This document shows, piece by piece, positions 17,384-26,445 of a stretch of 45,745 bases of DNA. Each line of letters opens with the position of its first letter. Within the stretch, counting starts at the first letter, position 1. The notes below the pieces were generated by a model. The model searched no databases. It saw nothing but the letters and a program-made list of their open reading frames with translations, and was not told the origin of the DNA. The position numbers and the translations under genes were made by a program. This DNA comes from Candidatus Eiseniibacteriota bacterium. GTDB taxonomy: Bacteria; Joyebacterota; Joyebacteria; Joyebacterales; Joyebacteraceae. The DNA lies in contig JAUXGN010000020.1 in NCBI GenBank assembly GCA_030622115.1, positions 1-45,745 on the forward strand. The letters run 5' to 3'.

Positions 17384-19720
17384 ATGGCGAAACGCGTGTT
17401 GCATGTAATCCGCTCCCTGGAGGCCGGGGGAGCAGAGCGCGTCGTTGTGGAGTACGCGCTCCACCACGATGTGTCTCGGTATTCTCCGGAGGTCTGTTGT
17501 CTCGATACAGACGGCAGGCTTGCGGGGACGCTTCGCGACGCCGGTATTCCGGTACACACGCTTCGCCGGGGAAGACGAGTCGACATCGGTGTTCTCGTTC
17601 AGCTTGTGAAGCTCATCTCCAAACGCAGATTCGATGTCGTGCATAGCCACGGTTCAGGAGCCATGGCTTTCGCCGTGCCTGCGGCCGTGATCACGGGGAC
17701 ACCGGTGATCGTGAGAACAGAGCACAATGTTGTCTATGGCAAATCCTGGCAGCGGCGACTTCTGCGGCGCCTTGCGGCCTTGAGAGAGGACGCACAGATC
17801 GCCGTGTCCGAAGCTGTGCGGTTGTCGCACATACGTGACAGAGGGACGCCGGCCGCGCGCTTTGTGACGGTCCGAAACGGCATCGCGTCTGAGCGCCTGG
17901 ACGTACACTCCGGTCGAGACGACGTGAGTGATTCACTCGGCATCTCGAGGAACGCGCTCGTGGCGCTGTCCGTGGGGAGTCTTACCGAACAGAAGGACTA
18001 CAAGAATCTGATCGAGGCAGCGGCCATGGTCGTGGCGCGGTTTCCGGATATCGTGTTCCTCATAGCAGGTGGCGGGGGGCTCGAAGACGATCTCGTGAGC
18101 GCCGCTTCCGCTCTGGGCGTGGGAGATCAGGTCCGATTTCTCGGAGAGCGCGACGATGTACCCCTGCTGCTCCGACGCGCGGATATCATGGTGAACTCGT
18201 CGGCGTGGGAGGGCCTTCCGATAACGATTCTGGAGGCGATGGCGGCCGGCGTTCCAACAGTAGCGACGGATGTCGGTGGAACTGCGGAGGTCATCGCCGG
18301 TGACGACTGCGGACTTGTCGTGCCCTCAAGGGACCCCGAGTCCCTCGCGGCGGCGATCCTGAAGCTGGCGGAGAGCCCTGAGCTTCGTGAGCAGCTCTCC
18401 TCTCGGGCTCGCGAGATCTACCTGCGAAGGTATACGGCGGAGAGGATGATCCGGGAGACAGAAGCTCTCTACGACGTTTGCCGTCAGCGCTCTGCCCACC
18501 TTGTCGTATCAGGACGGGTCAGGATCCTCTACATGATCGGTGGTCTCGCGAGAGGAGGAGCGGAGCGTCAGCTGACTGAGTTGGTTACGCGAGTGGACCT
18601 CGAGCGGTTCGAACCGGTTGTCTGCTCACTTGCGCCACTTGGTGCGCTTGCGGAGTTGATAGAGAGGGCAGGGGTCCGTGTCCTGTCGCTTGAGAAGCGC
18701 CCGGGAGTCAGTCTAGTGGCACTCTTGCGCCTCGTCCGCCTCATCCGCGAGTTGCGCCCCGCCGTACTTCACACGTACCTTCCCCCAGCGAACTGGAGAG
18801 GACTCGTCGCAGGACGTGCCACCGCGGTGCCGCTCATCGTATCCTCCGTCAGAAACGTCGATTTCCACCTTGGTTTCGTGACGGCGACGCGCGACAGAAT
18901 GCTGGCCGTACTGGTTGACGTGATGGTAGCGAACGCGGAAGCCGTTCGCGACTACGTCGTGAACGCCCACTGGGTCGCGCGCGCGCGGATGCGCGTCATC
19001 TACAATGGTATCTGCATTGACAGACTGTACAGGGGAGGGTCGGACCTCCCGAGTAGCTCCGGCAACGCACACAGCGGCGGAACCGTTGTCATTGTGGCCA
19101 GTCTGACACCGAAGAAGGACCACGAGACCTTCCTGGCATCAGCCCGTTTGGTGGTGGACGCCCTGCCGGACACGCGCTTCGTCATAGTCGGCGACGGGGG
19201 GCTGAAGGAGCACCTCGTCAATCGCACGGCCGAACTGGGACTGAAGGACTGCGTGGCCTTCATAGGAGAGACGGCCGCTGTCGGGCTGCACCTGTCTGAG
19301 GCCGATGTGTCGGTCCTGACCTCGCGCAGAGAGGGGTGCTCGAATGTGATCCTGGAGTCGATGGCGCTCGCCCGGCCCGTCGTCGCGACGGACGTTGGGG
19401 GAAATCGAGAACTCGTCGATGACGGTGTTACAGGATTCCTCGTGGATGTGGGAGATGTCGAAGGCCTGGCCTGCAGAGTAGTAGATCTGCTTGCCGACCC
19501 ACCACTCAGACGGAGGATGGGGAAGGCTGGTCGCGAGCGTGTTCTCGATAGGTTTGTGGTTGAGCGGATGATAGCGGACACGGTCGCGCTCTATGAAGAG
19601 AAACTCGATGCGCGCGTGCCCGGGCTGATGGATTGGACGCGCACTCGGAAGGCCAGATACGGCTCCGAGCCGATCGCAGAGCACAAGCGCGAATCGGATT
19701 TGGAGGGGGCGCGAACATGA
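17384..19720 (+). CDS. Tandem GT4-GT4 glycosyltransferase fusion
   Basis: One uninterrupted 778-residue frame holds two full GT4 enzymes. The first (about 1-370) opens with VLHVIRSLEAGGAERVVVEY and has EGLPITILEAMAAGVPTVATDVGG. The second (about 378-750) opens with ILYMIGGLARGGAERQLTEL and has EGCSNVILESMALARPVVATDVGG. Both keep the phosphate-binding region and the EX7E-type donor site, so both look active. It would add two sugars in order, or one enzyme could have drifted. The start is ATG 17384; the frame is open upstream but the family N-terminus begins here. It overlaps the deacetylase gene by 4 bp. Confidence 0.9.
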   Translation: MAKRVLHVIRSLEAGGAERVVVEYALHHDVSRYSPEVCCLDTDGRLAGTLRDAGIPVHTLRRGRRVDIGVLVQLVKLISKRRFDVVHSHGSGAMAFAVPAAVITGTPVIVRTEHNVVYGKSWQRRLLRRLAALREDAQIAVSEAVRLSHIRDRGTPAARFVTVRNGIASERLDVHSGRDDVSDSLGISRNALVALSVGSLTEQKDYKNLIEAAAMVVARFPDIVFLIAGGGGLEDDLVSAASALGVGDQVRFLGERDDVPLLLRRADIMVNSSAWEGLPITILEAMAAGVPTVATDVGGTAEVIAGDDCGLVVPSRDPESLAAAILKLAESPELREQLSSRAREIYLRRYTAERMIRETEALYDVCRQRSAHLVVSGRVRILYMIGGLARGGAERQLTELVTRVDLERFEPVVCSLAPLGALAELIERAGVRVLSLEKRPGVSLVALLRLVRLIRELRPAVLHTYLPPANWRGLVAGRATAVPLIVSSVRNVDFHLGFVTATRDRMLAVLVDVMVANAEAVRDYVVNAHWVARARMRVIYNGICIDRLYRGGSDLPSSSGNAHSGGTVVIVASLTPKKDHETFLASARLVVDALPDTRFVIVGDGGLKEHLVNRTAELGLKDCVAFIGETAAVGLHLSEADVSVLTSRREGCSNVILESMALARPVVATDVGGNRELVDDGVTGFLVDVGDVEGLACRVVDLLADPPLRRRMGKAGRERVLDRFVVERMIADTVALYEEKLDARVPGLMDWTRTRKARYGSEPIAEHKRESDLEGART

Positions 19721-20847
19721 CAGCGCGGAGCATAGGAATGCGGGTATTGCCGCGAGCGTGTCGGGACGCGGCGCGAGGAGTTCGCGATTCGTCGATGGTC
19801 GTCCGCCTGCTGAGTGCCGTGCCGGCCCGCGGGTGCGCAATCCTGCGCTACCATTCCATCAACGACGACCGAGGCTGGGTGGGCGACTACCTTCGCGCAA
19901 GTATCGTCGTCACTCCGGCATCGTTCGAGGAACACGTGCGGTATCTGCGCAGGCACTTCGAGATCGTTCCGATAGGACGGATCATCGAGCTCCTCGCGAA
20001 CGGACAGACACCCGATCACCGGTGGGTGGCGCTGACATTCGACGACGGATACGAGGACAACTATCGGGTCGCGCTTCCGATCCTGCGTAAGCATGGCGCC
20101 ACAGCTGCTTTCTACATTACGACGGCGTGCGTCAGCGATGAGACCATCCTCTGGGGTGTGCGGCTCAGGCATGCGATCAGGAACACGGAGCGGACAAGCC
20201 TTGCCTGTCCATCGCTCGGACACCATCCCGTTGACCTCTCAACAGAGGAATCCCGAGACCGAGCTACGCACTGGATCACCGGGCTTGTGAAATCCCGCAG
20301 GAAGACCGAGGCCGACGAGCTTCTTGATGAGGTCTTCGATGAATGCGGTGTACCGGTTGGGCGGATCAGTCACAGGATTATGATGAGCTGGGATGAGATC
20401 CGGGAAATGAGGGACGCCGGGATGACGATAGGCGCTCACACGGTGAACCACTACAACCTCACGTGTCTGGATGACAGTGATGTCACCGCCGAGGTCAAGG
20501 TTTCGAAGGAAGCGATCGAGGCGGCGCTCGGTGAGCGTGTGGATCATTTCGCCTATCCGAACGGGAGAACCGACAAGCACTGTGATGCTCGGGTGGCGGG
20601 AATCGTGGCGAAGGCAGGCTTCAAGTCGGCAGTGACATCAATCAATGGGCCGGCGGGGAGCAGGTTCTCGCCATACGGGGTTCCTCGCGTCGGCGTGGCG
20701 ACCCGCCGCACCGGAATCGCGAGGTTCGCGGCCGATCTGCAGTACACGAGACTCAAGAAGGTCGTGTCGTCCTCGATAGCCGAGATCGGCGCCTCAGGAC
20801 ACGGCGCGGGCCGGGCCGGAAGGCGCGGCAGCACGGAGTGCAGGTAG
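19717..20847 (+). CDS. Polysaccharide deacetylase (CE4/NodB)
   Basis: This protein (376 residues, ATG 19717, with GGAGGGGG upstream) has a NodB homology domain. Motif 1 is TFDDGYEDN with Asp109-Asp110, and motif 2 is HTVNH with His241 and His245, giving the usual Asp-His-His metal site. Motif 3 is FAYPNGR at about residue 278. There is no signal peptide and the N-terminus is basic, so it may act in the cytosol or at the inner membrane face. CE4 deacetylases of this kind recur in exosortase-linked EPS loci. It would remove N- or O-acetyl groups from the glycan, changing its charge. Confidence 0.9.
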   Translation: MTARSIGMRVLPRACRDAARGVRDSSMVVRLLSAVPARGCAILRYHSINDDRGWVGDYLRASIVVTPASFEEHVRYLRRHFEIVPIGRIIELLANGQTPDHRWVALTFDDGYEDNYRVALPILRKHGATAAFYITTACVSDETILWGVRLRHAIRNTERTSLACPSLGHHPVDLSTEESRDRATHWITGLVKSRRKTEADELLDEVFDECGVPVGRISHRIMMSWDEIREMRDAGMTIGAHTVNHYNLTCLDDSDVTAEVKVSKEAIEAALGERVDHFAYPNGRTDKHCDARVAGIVAKAGFKSAVTSINGPAGSRFSPYGVPRVGVATRRTGIARFAADLQYTRLKKVVSSSIAEIGASGHGAGRAGRRGSTECR

Positions 20848-20851
20848 AGTG

Positions 20852-22081
20852 ATGCAAACCAAAACGCAGAGCCGAGCGCGAGTTCAGGAGCGACCGCCGA
20901 TCAAGGTGGCCTTCTGGGCGGGATCCTTTGAGCGCGCAGGCACGCAGCAGTTCCTTCTGGAACTACTGAAGAGAATCGACCGCGCGCGCTTCGATCCCAT
21001 TGTGATGTCGACACTCAGAACGGGGGAGCTTATCTCCGATATCGAGTCGCTGGGCATCGAGGTCATCGAGTTCGGTACCGGCAGAACGCTCATGAGCCCG
21101 GCTACGATCTGTGGTTTCTTCCGGGCCGCACGGTTTCTCAGGCGCGAGCGCGTCGCGGTACTCAATTGCATGCTGGGCCTGGTTACGCTCATCGGACCCT
21201 TTGTGGGGCGCGCGGCAGGTGTCCCGGTCGTCCTGAACAACCAACGCAACCTGAGCTACTGGATGCACGGGAGATCTCGGGAGGCGGTCTACAGATTCGT
21301 CAACAGGAGGCTCGTGGATGCCGTACTCGTGAACTCCGCGGCCGCCGAGACCGAGCTCCTGGATCGGTTCGGGGTTCCGGCCGGCAAGGTTGTGTCGGTG
21401 GGCACAGGAATAGATCTCAGGCGTATTGCGGAGGCCCGCGTGGGAGACGAACTCGCAAAGGATCTTGGGCTCTCCGGCAGAACCGTCGTGGGAATTGTGG
21501 CCAAGCTCAGTCCTGTGAAAGGGCACGAGTACTTCCTCAGAGCCGCGGCCGGAATCGCGAAAGCGAGAGATGACGTCGCCTTCCTTGTTGTCGGTGATGG
21601 CCCGAGGAGGGAGACGCTCACGCAGATGGCAAAGGAACTCGGAATAGAGGACGCGGTCGTCTTCGCCGGTGCGCGAGATGACGTGCCGTCACTCCTTAAG
21701 CTGATGGACGTGTTTGTCCTGAGTTCGCTTTCGGAGGGCTCGCCGAATGCAGTTCTCGAAGCGATGGCGGCCGGTCTCCCGGTGGTCGCCACCGACGTCG
21801 GCGGTCTCCCCGACATGGTCATCGACGGCGAGAGCGGGATCCTCGTGGCGCCCGGTGATTCAGAGGCGCTTGGGTCAGCCATCAGTGAGCTTCTGGGAGA
21901 CCCGGAGCGCGCGGAGGCTATGGGGCGCATGGGTCTGACCCTGGCAACCGACAAGCATGATATCGAAAAGGTCGTTCAGAAGGTGGAAGGAATCATGGAT
22001 CGCTTGCTCGATTCTTCCCGTGGACGAATGTCCGGAAAGCGAAGGCGGTCCGCATCCGAAGACCTCAGGTTGGAGCAGTGA
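20852..22081 (+). CDS. GT4 family glycosyltransferase
   Basis: This 409-residue GT-B protein has an N-terminal FWAGSFERAGTQQFLLELL. The donor half contains GIVAKLSPVKGHEYFLRAAA, VVGDGPRRETL, LSSLSEGSPNAVLEAMAAG (EX7E) and PVVATDVGGLPDMV. It resembles the sugar-transferase/PEP-CTERM-associated GT4 group often found near exosortases, though I cannot separate subfamilies by eye. The start may be the ATG at 20852 or the GTG at 20849; neither has a strong ribosome site. The next gene starts within a few bases of the stop, so translational coupling is likely. Confidence 0.9.
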   Translation: MQTKTQSRARVQERPPIKVAFWAGSFERAGTQQFLLELLKRIDRARFDPIVMSTLRTGELISDIESLGIEVIEFGTGRTLMSPATICGFFRAARFLRRERVAVLNCMLGLVTLIGPFVGRAAGVPVVLNNQRNLSYWMHGRSREAVYRFVNRRLVDAVLVNSAAAETELLDRFGVPAGKVVSVGTGIDLRRIAEARVGDELAKDLGLSGRTVVGIVAKLSPVKGHEYFLRAAAGIAKARDDVAFLVVGDGPRRETLTQMAKELGIEDAVVFAGARDDVPSLLKLMDVFVLSSLSEGSPNAVLEAMAAGLPVVATDVGGLPDMVIDGESGILVAPGDSEALGSAISELLGDPERAEAMGRMGLTLATDKHDIEKVVQKVEGIMDRLLDSSRGRMSGKRRRSASEDLRLEQ

Positions 22082-22083
22082 AG

Positions 22084-23895
22084 ATGAGGGTCCTTTTCTT
22101 CACGCAGTACTATCCTCCCGAGACGGGAGCGGCGCCGCTTCGGGCCTATCACTTCGCCAGGGAATTGGTGAGGAAAGGCCACGACGTCGTTGTCGTGACG
22201 GGCATGCCCAATCACCCGAGCGGGATCAAGCATCCGGCCTATCGGCGGCGCATGGCGGCCCGGGAGCAACATGATGGGGTTCAGGTGCGTCGCTGCTTCC
22301 TCTGCGCAAGCCCGAAGAAGACGTTCGCTAAACGGATCCTGAACCAACTGTCGTTCATGGTGACGTCCTTCTTCGGCAGCCTGACGGTGCGCCGTCCGGA
22401 CATCGTTCTCATCACCTCTCCGCCGCTCTTTCTTGGTGTTACCGCGTGGCTCATCGCGCTCTGGAAGGGCATTCCGTTCGTGCTCGATGTGCGGGACTAC
22501 TGGCCACACGCCGCCGTTGCTCTGGGGCAGCTCAGTGACAAGCGCATAATCAAGTGGGCCGAGCGATTGGAGATGTTCCTCTATCGTCACGCCAGCATGA
22601 TCCTGGCGGTCACGCCGGGGATGGTCCGCCTGATGAAGGAACGCGGCATTCCTGAACGCAGGATCGTACTCATCACGAACGGTGCGGACACGGATGCCTT
22701 CGTTCCGAAGGAGAGTAGTGGCGGAAGCGACAGTGACAACGGGTGCACGACTGTTCTCTACAGCGGCACGCACGGACTGGTGCACGGCATGGATGTGATC
22801 ATCGAGGCGGCCGACATTGTGAGGGACGATCCACACCTCCGTTTTCTCCTGGTCGGTGATGGAGTTGCCAAGGATGGGCTCGTGTCCGACGCGCAGAAGA
22901 GAGGTCTCACGAATATCGAATTCCGTCCCAGTGTCACGCCGGCGGAACTCGTGACCATCATCCATGGCGCTGGAGTGTGCATTGCGACCACTGACGGGTC
23001 CGAGTTCAGTCGTGGGACCATCCCGGTCAAGATATTTGACTGCATGGCCTGCAGCAGGCCGATCGTTGCCGTACTCGAAGGTGACGGAGCGGAGCTCGTC
23101 AGGCGATCGGGCGGCGGCATCGTCGTGGCTCCGGGTGACGCCGATGGTCTGGCAGAGACGCTTCGCAGCCTCGCCGGCGACAGGGAACGGCGGGAGAAGC
23201 TCGGGAGAACGGGCTGCGAGTACGTAGTGAGAGAGTACTCGCGCAGAATACTAGCAGGGAGGATGGAGGAACTCCTTGGCAAGATCGCAGCAGCAGAGCG
23301 ATCGATAAGGGGCAGGCATCTTCCGCTCAGGCGATACCTTGCCATCAAGTACACGATCGATTTCATGGGCGCCGCCGTGCTGCTCGTACTCGGCGCACCT
23401 ATCTTTCTCACGGCGGCGATCATTATCAGGCTGGATTCTCGCGGGCGATCCGTGTTCACGCAGCGGAGGATCGGGGTTCATTCGCACGAATTCACGATCT
23501 ACAAGTTCCGGACGATGAGGGAGGAGACGCCTGACCTTGCCACGGACCTCCTGGCGCACGAGGACGCGGACTACACGACGCGGGTCGGTCGCTTCCTGAG
23601 GAAGACAGGCGCGGACGAGCTTCCGAATCTGGTCAATATCCTGAGAGGGGAGATGAGCATCGTCGGGCCACGGCCCGCGCTCTACAACCAGTACGAGCTG
23701 ATAGATCTCAGAAGTCAGATACTGGGAGATCTGGTCAGGCCCGGTCTCACGGGTTGGGCGCAGATCAACGGGCGGGACGCGATCTCACTCGATGAGAAGG
23801 TGAGACTCGACGCATTCTACGTGAGGAACTGCTCGTTCCTCCTGGATCTCAGGATCTGCCTCAGGACACTGTTCGTTGTGGCCGACACACGCTAG
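22084..23895 (+). CDS. GT4 fused to a phosphoglycosyl transferase (WcaJ/PglC type)
   Basis: This protein (603 residues from ATG 22084, GGAG 8 bases upstream) has two enzymes. Residues 1-400 are a WbuB-like GT4 (FTQYYPPETGAAPLRAYHFA, VTGMPNHPSG, VLDVRDYWPHAA). From about residue 415 a monotopic bacterial sugar transferase begins: a re-entrant hydrophobic segment, then KFRTM (474-478), the catalytic DELPNL (Asp511-Glu512), SIVGPRP and PGLTGWAQING. The second half would start each repeat by moving a sugar-1-phosphate to undecaprenyl phosphate; the first half could add the second sugar. GTG 22078 is an alternative start that overlaps the previous stop. Confidence 0.92.
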   Translation: MRVLFFTQYYPPETGAAPLRAYHFARELVRKGHDVVVVTGMPNHPSGIKHPAYRRRMAAREQHDGVQVRRCFLCASPKKTFAKRILNQLSFMVTSFFGSLTVRRPDIVLITSPPLFLGVTAWLIALWKGIPFVLDVRDYWPHAAVALGQLSDKRIIKWAERLEMFLYRHASMILAVTPGMVRLMKERGIPERRIVLITNGADTDAFVPKESSGGSDSDNGCTTVLYSGTHGLVHGMDVIIEAADIVRDDPHLRFLLVGDGVAKDGLVSDAQKRGLTNIEFRPSVTPAELVTIIHGAGVCIATTDGSEFSRGTIPVKIFDCMACSRPIVAVLEGDGAELVRRSGGGIVVAPGDADGLAETLRSLAGDRERREKLGRTGCEYVVREYSRRILAGRMEELLGKIAAAERSIRGRHLPLRRYLAIKYTIDFMGAAVLLVLGAPIFLTAAIIIRLDSRGRSVFTQRRIGVHSHEFTIYKFRTMREETPDLATDLLAHEDADYTTRVGRFLRKTGADELPNLVNILRGEMSIVGPRPALYNQYELIDLRSQILGDLVRPGLTGWAQINGRDAISLDEKVRLDAFYVRNCSFLLDLRICLRTLFVVADTR

Positions 23896-23956
23896 AGGCC
23901 GTCGCCTGAGATGGCAACGTGAGGAACGAGTGGGCATTCGAAGGAGAGGGTGCGAG

Positions 23957-24877
23957 TTGGAGCAGAAACGGGAATCGACAGGGAGCAGGACCTGGATATT
24001 GGGAGTCGGCACGGCAGTGGCCGTAACGCTTCTGACGGTGTTTGTCTATCGCGGTACGTTCGCAACGCTTTGGAGAACCTGGGCGACTAATCCGAACTAC
24101 TCACACGGTTATCTCATTCCGCCCGTTGTAGCGTTTCTCCTCTGGAGAGACCGCGATCGTTTCTTGGACAGGCGATCGTCGTCCTCTGGTCTGGGCATAT
24201 TCCTCGTGGCGTTTGCCCTCTTGGGTCATATTGTATCGTTGAGGGCCGGTGTCTTCATGACGCAAGGCTACTCGTTCGTTCTTCTGCTCTTCGGGCTGTC
24301 TCTTATCTTCTTCGGAGGCAGGGCGACGCGGACCGTGTGGTTCCCGCTCACGTATCTGGTCTTCATGCTCCCCATGCCTCCCTATCTGATGAACGTAGCC
24401 AGCTTCAGACTGAAACTCGTGGCGGCGCACGTCGGGAGCGCGATCGCGATCAAGTTGGGCATACCGCTCGCCCGCTCGGGCATGACCATACACATTCCAT
24501 CCGGATCCTTGCGGATAGCCGATCCATGCAGCGGCTTACGGTCGCTCATCGCGCTTGTTGCACTGGGGGCACTGTTCGCGTGGTTCACGAATGCCCGCCC
24601 GTGGAAGAGAATCGTGCTCTTCCTGTCGGCGATTCCGCTCGCCGTCCTTGGAAACACGGTGCGGATCGCCATCCTTTGCGCAGTGGCCAACGTATGGGGG
24701 GTCGACGCGGCGCTCGGGTTCTTTCACGATTTCTCGGGCTTCCTGCTGTTTGCGATCGCACTCGGTGGTCTTTTCGTCGTCCGGAAGCTTCTCCGGTGTG
24801 AAGGAGACGATGGCGGTGAATCCGGGGATTCCGCCGCCGATGACGGTGATTCTGCGCGAGAGGGGGTGGCGAGATGA
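23957..24877 (+). CDS. Exosortase (PEP-CTERM processing transpeptidase)
   Basis: This polytopic protein has about eight helices. It carries the exosortase triad: Cys191 in DPCSGLRSL, Arg236 in GNTVRIAIL and His257 in FFHDFSGF (numbered from TTG 23957). NPNYSHGYLIPP near the N-terminus is also typical. It would cut PEP-CTERM proteins after they cross the inner membrane and probably transfer them to an envelope acceptor. TTG 23957 is preferred because AAGGAG lies 10 bases upstream; GTG 23930 (GAGGA, spacing 4) is possible. EpsI is a separate downstream protein (ATGA overlap) rather than a fused domain as in classical XrtA. Two likely substrates lie at 37255 and 38233. Confidence 0.93.
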   Translation: MEQKRESTGSRTWILGVGTAVAVTLLTVFVYRGTFATLWRTWATNPNYSHGYLIPPVVAFLLWRDRDRFLDRRSSSSGLGIFLVAFALLGHIVSLRAGVFMTQGYSFVLLLFGLSLIFFGGRATRTVWFPLTYLVFMLPMPPYLMNVASFRLKLVAAHVGSAIAIKLGIPLARSGMTIHIPSGSLRIADPCSGLRSLIALVALGALFAWFTNARPWKRIVLFLSAIPLAVLGNTVRIAILCAVANVWGVDAALGFFHDFSGFLLFAIALGGLFVVRKLLRCEGDDGGESGDSAADDGDSAREGVAR

Positions 24878-25506
24878 AGATGCGAACGTCAGCGGTTCTC
24901 GTGATCATTATGCTCGCCGCCACGGGCGTCTACACGTTCATGAACGCCCCGGCGAACCTCGTTCTCGGCACGGATACGCTGTCTACGTTTCCTCGGGAGT
25001 TCGGTGAATGGACCAGTCAGGATCTGGAATTCTCAGATGTTGTCTACGATGAACTTGCGGCAGACGACACGCTGGTTCGTGAGTACAGGAGGGCGGAGGA
25101 GAGCCCCGTCTGGTTTGTCATCATCTACCACGAGAACAAGCGATACGGCGCTCACGATCCTATGGTCTGCTACCGCGCTCAGGGCTGGGATATCAGAAGC
25201 GAGGGAACGATCGGGATCGCGCGCGGATCGGGGGGCTTCGATGCGAACTGGGCTCTCGTCTCGGATGACGACCACGACCGCCTGACCTTCTACTGGTGGT
25301 ACACGGCGGGGGATCTCGCAACGGGTGACAGAGACAGTTTCATGGCCAGGATGGCGGCATCGGGCATCCGGTCGAACATCACGTTCGGGGCGTTCATGCG
25401 CGTTTCCACGGACGTCCGTGATGGAGATGTCGAGGCGGCGCGAACGAGGCTCCGAGAGTTCTCGGAGGACGCTCTGCCACATGTGGCGGCCATCCTCTCC
25501 TCCTGA
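24874..25506 (+). CDS. epsI: EpsI family exosortase-associated protein
   Basis: This 210-residue protein has one N-terminal membrane anchor (residues about 5-24), so the body lies in the periplasm. It shows the EpsI pattern: FPREFGEWTSQDLEF early on, then YGAHDPMVCYRAQGWDI (equivalent to the H-x-P-x-x-C...GW signature) and TFYWWYTAG. EpsI is found fused to, or next to, exosortases and is required for EPS formation in some species; its exact reaction is not settled. Its overlap with the exosortase gene suggests equal expression of the two. Confidence 0.9.
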   Translation: MKMRTSAVLVIIMLAATGVYTFMNAPANLVLGTDTLSTFPREFGEWTSQDLEFSDVVYDELAADDTLVREYRRAEESPVWFVIIYHENKRYGAHDPMVCYRAQGWDIRSEGTIGIARGSGGFDANWALVSDDDHDRLTFYWWYTAGDLATGDRDSFMARMAASGIRSNITFGAFMRVSTDVRDGDVEAARTRLREFSEDALPHVAAILSS

Positions 25507-25548
25507 TGCGGGGGAGAGTAGAGAACATCGCCCGGAGGGGAGTGCTCG

Positions 25549-26442
25549 ATGTCCCCTCCAGTGAAGGGAGTCTTGATGGATATCGTTCAACAGTTCAATG
25601 CGCTTATCTGGAGTTGGGCGGAGACGCTGAGAGCGCTCAGGCGTCGTGTCGGCGTTCGTCCGCTCCTCATCTATGCGTCGGTGCAGCTGGTCGTGCTCGT
25701 GATGCTGGCATTGTTTGCTTACCCGCCGTTCGTGTCATTTGTCATGCCGCTTATTCGCTGGCGACTTGGTGAGGCTGCGCTGCACTACCCCGGGAGCTTC
25801 CTCGCTTTGAGAGCGATCTTCGGACAGGTGGACATGGTGCTGACAGTTGTCCTCGGTGGGTTTGTCACCGGGGCGGCCGTGTGGTCGTTCTCCTCCTACT
25901 ACGGGGGAGGAGAGGATCCACCGGCTGCCGGGTTCCGGGCGGCGGCAAGGCGCTATATTCCCGTCCTCATAATCGCTCTTGTCGGTCTCGTGGTCGCGCA
26001 GATCGTGACACGCGTTCCGATGGAACTCTGGGGGCACCTTGCTGACGAGCGGCCGATGCGATTCCGGCTTCTCAGGATGATGACGATCGGTGCGGTGATG
26101 GCAGTACAGGCGCTCCTCGTCTACGCGATTCCGTATGTCATTCTGGGGGGGAGGAGAGTCTGGTCCGCACTCGGGGCGAGCGTTTCCCTCGCCGTTCGCA
26201 ACCCTGTCACTACCTACCTAATAGTGGCTGTGCCGGCCGCTCTCGAGCTTCTGCCGGCGTGGTTGGCGCGCAACAGCACCGTCATCACGTACCGCTTTGC
26301 TCCTGAGGGCCTGGTGGTGATGCTCGCTGTCTGGGTTGCCGTGATCTTCTTCGTTACCTATCTGATGGTTGGCGCGGCCACGCGCTTCTACATCTACGCT
26401 ACACAAGACGACGCCGAGGTCGGCGACGCTGCGGAGGTCTGA
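25549..26442 (+). CDS. Polytopic membrane protein of unknown function
   Basis: I do not recognise this 297-residue protein. It has about six helices: roughly residues 38-68, 97-120, 145-163, 180-205, 223-240 and 258-285. A cytosolic-looking N-terminus carries VQQFNALIWSWAETLRALRR. The layout resembles integral-membrane regulatory or GDPD-type membrane domains, but no catalytic motif is visible. Two start codons have good ribosome sites: ATG 25549 (GGAGGGGAG) and ATG 25576 (GGGAG). It lies between epsI and a TPR lipoprotein, 3 bp before the latter, so it is a plausible accessory part of the exosortase or export system. Confidence 0.85.
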   Translation: MSPPVKGVLMDIVQQFNALIWSWAETLRALRRRVGVRPLLIYASVQLVVLVMLALFAYPPFVSFVMPLIRWRLGEAALHYPGSFLALRAIFGQVDMVLTVVLGGFVTGAAVWSFSSYYGGGEDPPAAGFRAAARRYIPVLIIALVGLVVAQIVTRVPMELWGHLADERPMRFRLLRMMTIGAVMAVQALLVYAIPYVILGGRRVWSALGASVSLAVRNPVTTYLIVAVPAALELLPAWLARNSTVITYRFAPEGLVVMLAVWVAVIFFVTYLMVGAATRFYIYATQDDAEVGDAAEV

Positions 26443-26445
26443 CAG

